From: Alphaproteobacteria bacterium
GTDB lineage: Bacteria; Pseudomonadota; Alphaproteobacteria; Sneathiellales; Sneathiellaceae
Assembly (NCBI GenBank): GCA_006226265.1
Contig: SBHH01000153.1
Span: 1-7,506, forward strand
Length of the DNA stretch: 7,506 nucleotides
Direction: 5' to 3'
Part shown: positions 6,979 to 7,506 of the stretch, piece by piece
How positions within the stretch are numbered: the stretch's first letter is position 1
Layout of the letters: each line of letters opens with the position of its first letter
Made by a program: the position numbers and the translations under genes
The notes under the pieces: generated by a model
The model's input: the letters and a program-made list of their open reading frames with translations, nothing else
Told to the model about the DNA's origin: nothing
The model's database searches: none

Positions 6979-7054
6979 GCCGCTGTAGCTCAGTTGGTAG
7001 AGCACCGCATTCGTAATGCGTAGGTCGCCTGTTCGAGTCAGGCCAGCGGCACCA
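6979..7054 (+). tRNA. tRNA-Thr, anticodon CGT
   Basis: The 76-base gene folds as a full cloverleaf. The acceptor stem GCCGCTG (6979-6985) pairs perfectly with CAGCGGC (7044-7050). The D stem is GCTC/GAGC. The anticodon loop TTCGTAA holds the anticodon CGT (7012-7014), reading ACG for threonine. The T stem is GCCTG/CAGGC around the loop TTCGAGT. The discriminator A and the CCA end (7052-7054) are encoded. The anticodon stem CCGCA/TGCGT has a C-U mismatch at its outer pair (7005 against 7021). A tRNA reading an ANN codon is a substrate class of the TsaD pathway encoded on the left of the window, though this proximity is probably chance. Confidence 0.98.
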
Positions 7055-7110
7055 TTCTTTCCCTGAAGAAGCTATTGAAAATCAATCTGTTACAGACCTG
7101 AGCTTAACGG

Positions 7111-7130
7111 ATTGTCGTGATCATGGCAAT
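7111..7130. repeat. Imperfect 20-base palindrome
   Basis: The half sites ATTGTCGTGA and TCATGGCAAT are symmetric at 16 of 20 positions about a TGATCA centre, and in RNA the remaining four bases could form G-U pairs. This is the size and shape of a dimeric regulator site. No regulator is identified. Confidence 0.4.
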
Positions 7131-7146
7131 GTCCTAATGCGCCTAT

Positions 7147-7175
7147 TGTGACATTCACTGTGACACCACTGTGAC
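7147..7175 (+). repeat. Three direct TGTGAC repeats
   Basis: TGTGAC occurs at 7147, 7159 and 7170, so the spacings are 12 and 11 bases, close to one helical turn. The second and third copies share the longer word CACTGTGACA / CACTGTGACA. Direct repeats on one helical face suggest cooperative protein binding, for example arm-type sites of an integrase or a regulator array. Which protein binds is unknown. Confidence 0.55.
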
Positions 7176-7366
7176 AAATTCCCAGAGCGACAAAAAACAA
7201 AATAGGGGTCCCAAGCTCCAATTCAGCCCCCGGGCCCTTCGAACCCCTGCCCGTTTCAAAAATAGCGTTAAACCGCCGATATTATTTTTGTTGATCTATT
7301 GTCGATAAAGGAGATGTGGAACTCATACATACATAAACTTGCATCACTGTCTCAGTTTGTGTTTTG

Positions 7367-7397
7367 GGTGGTCTAAGGTGGTCATACAAATATTTGT
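7367..7397. repeat. GGTGGTC tandem pair next to a 12-base palindrome
   Basis: GGTGGTC occurs at 7367-7373 and 7377-7383, a ten-base period. It is followed at once by the perfect palindrome ACAAATATTTGT (7386-7397). The group looks like a cluster of protein binding sites, but no start codon with a ribosome binding site follows within the window, so its target is unknown. Confidence 0.35.
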
Positions 7398-7506
7398 GCG
7401 CTATCTTTCAATTATCTCATGAGCGCCGTAAAGCAGGTCTACACACGCAACAATGATTCAATTTTAAGGCATCATGGATTCTAATATTTCTTTTTCAAGA
7501 ATTTAT

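Larger units (their letters stand above)
7055..7506. other. AT-richer stretch after the tRNA with no supportable gene
   Basis: These 452 bases are clearly richer in A and T than the genes to the left. I find no frame of convincing length on either strand; the best short ones (about 20 codons from the ATGs at 7314 and 7419) lack ribosome binding sites at usable spacing and resemble nothing. The stretch contains three TGTGAC repeats (7147-7175), an imperfect 20-base palindrome (7111-7130), a perfect 12-base palindrome (7386-7397) and a GC-rich patch at 7204-7254. No strong terminator hairpin follows the tRNA. The layout fits either a long regulatory region for a gene to the right or the edge of an element integrated at the tRNA. 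Confidence 0.6.

Noticed and set aside
7204..7248. AGGGGT ... ACCCCT inverted repeat as a terminator
   Set aside because: The 6-base arms enclose a 33-base loop and no T-run follows, so it does not meet terminator criteria.
7236..7248. TTCGAACCCC, resembling a tRNA T-arm or att copy
   Set aside because: No partnering stem or acceptor sequence surrounds it, and it does not match the 3' end of the tRNA-Thr in this window.
7314..7484. Short frames from the ATGs at 7314 and 7419
   Set aside because: Both are only about 20 codons, have no properly spaced ribosome binding site and show no family resemblance.
1..7506. CRISPR array, insertion sequence or transposase
   Set aside because: No regularly spaced repeat-spacer units, terminal inverted repeats or transposase motifs were seen.

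Overview
This 7.5 kb window looks like a chromosomal segment of an alphaproteobacterium. Coding DNA is GC-rich. The gene order hemC - hemD - Mic60-like (mitofilin) - hemY, divergent from tsaD with gpsA nearby, is typical of that class. I cannot place it to order or genus from sequence alone.

Left part (1-2426), minus strand: tsaD, rpiA and gpsA read leftwards as a probable operon. tsaD makes the tRNA t6A modification enzyme and rpiA makes ribose-5-phosphate isomerase. gpsA makes glycerol-3-phosphate dehydrogenase and runs off the left edge, leaving 173 codons. The gaps are 32 and 126 bases.

Centre (2427-2492): a 66-base divergent intergenic region separates tsaD from hemC. It carries an 11-base palindrome.

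Right part (2493-6899), plus strand: a tetrapyrrole/envelope operon. hemC (hydroxymethylbilane synthase) is followed 8 bases later by one long open frame joining uroporphyrinogen-III synthase (HemD) to a membrane-anchored, coiled-coil Mic60/mitofilin-like protein. hemY (two membrane helices, helical repeats, four-cysteine ribbon) starts 10 bases after it. HemC makes the linear tetrapyrrole and HemD closes it to uroporphyrinogen III. The Mic60-like part and HemY are inner-membrane proteins whose genes usually accompany these enzymes. The most notable feature is that hemD and mic60 share a frame with no stop between them, while a good ribosome binding site and GTG start sit at the junction (4200-4216). 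A full-length fusion and a free Mic60 are therefore both possible.

Right end: a complete tRNA-Thr(CGT) gene (6979-7054) is followed by about 450 visibly AT-richer bases with no supportable gene. That stretch holds three TGTGAC repeats and several palindromes. A tRNA 3' end followed by a composition change is a classic integration site, but no integrase or second attachment copy is visible here.
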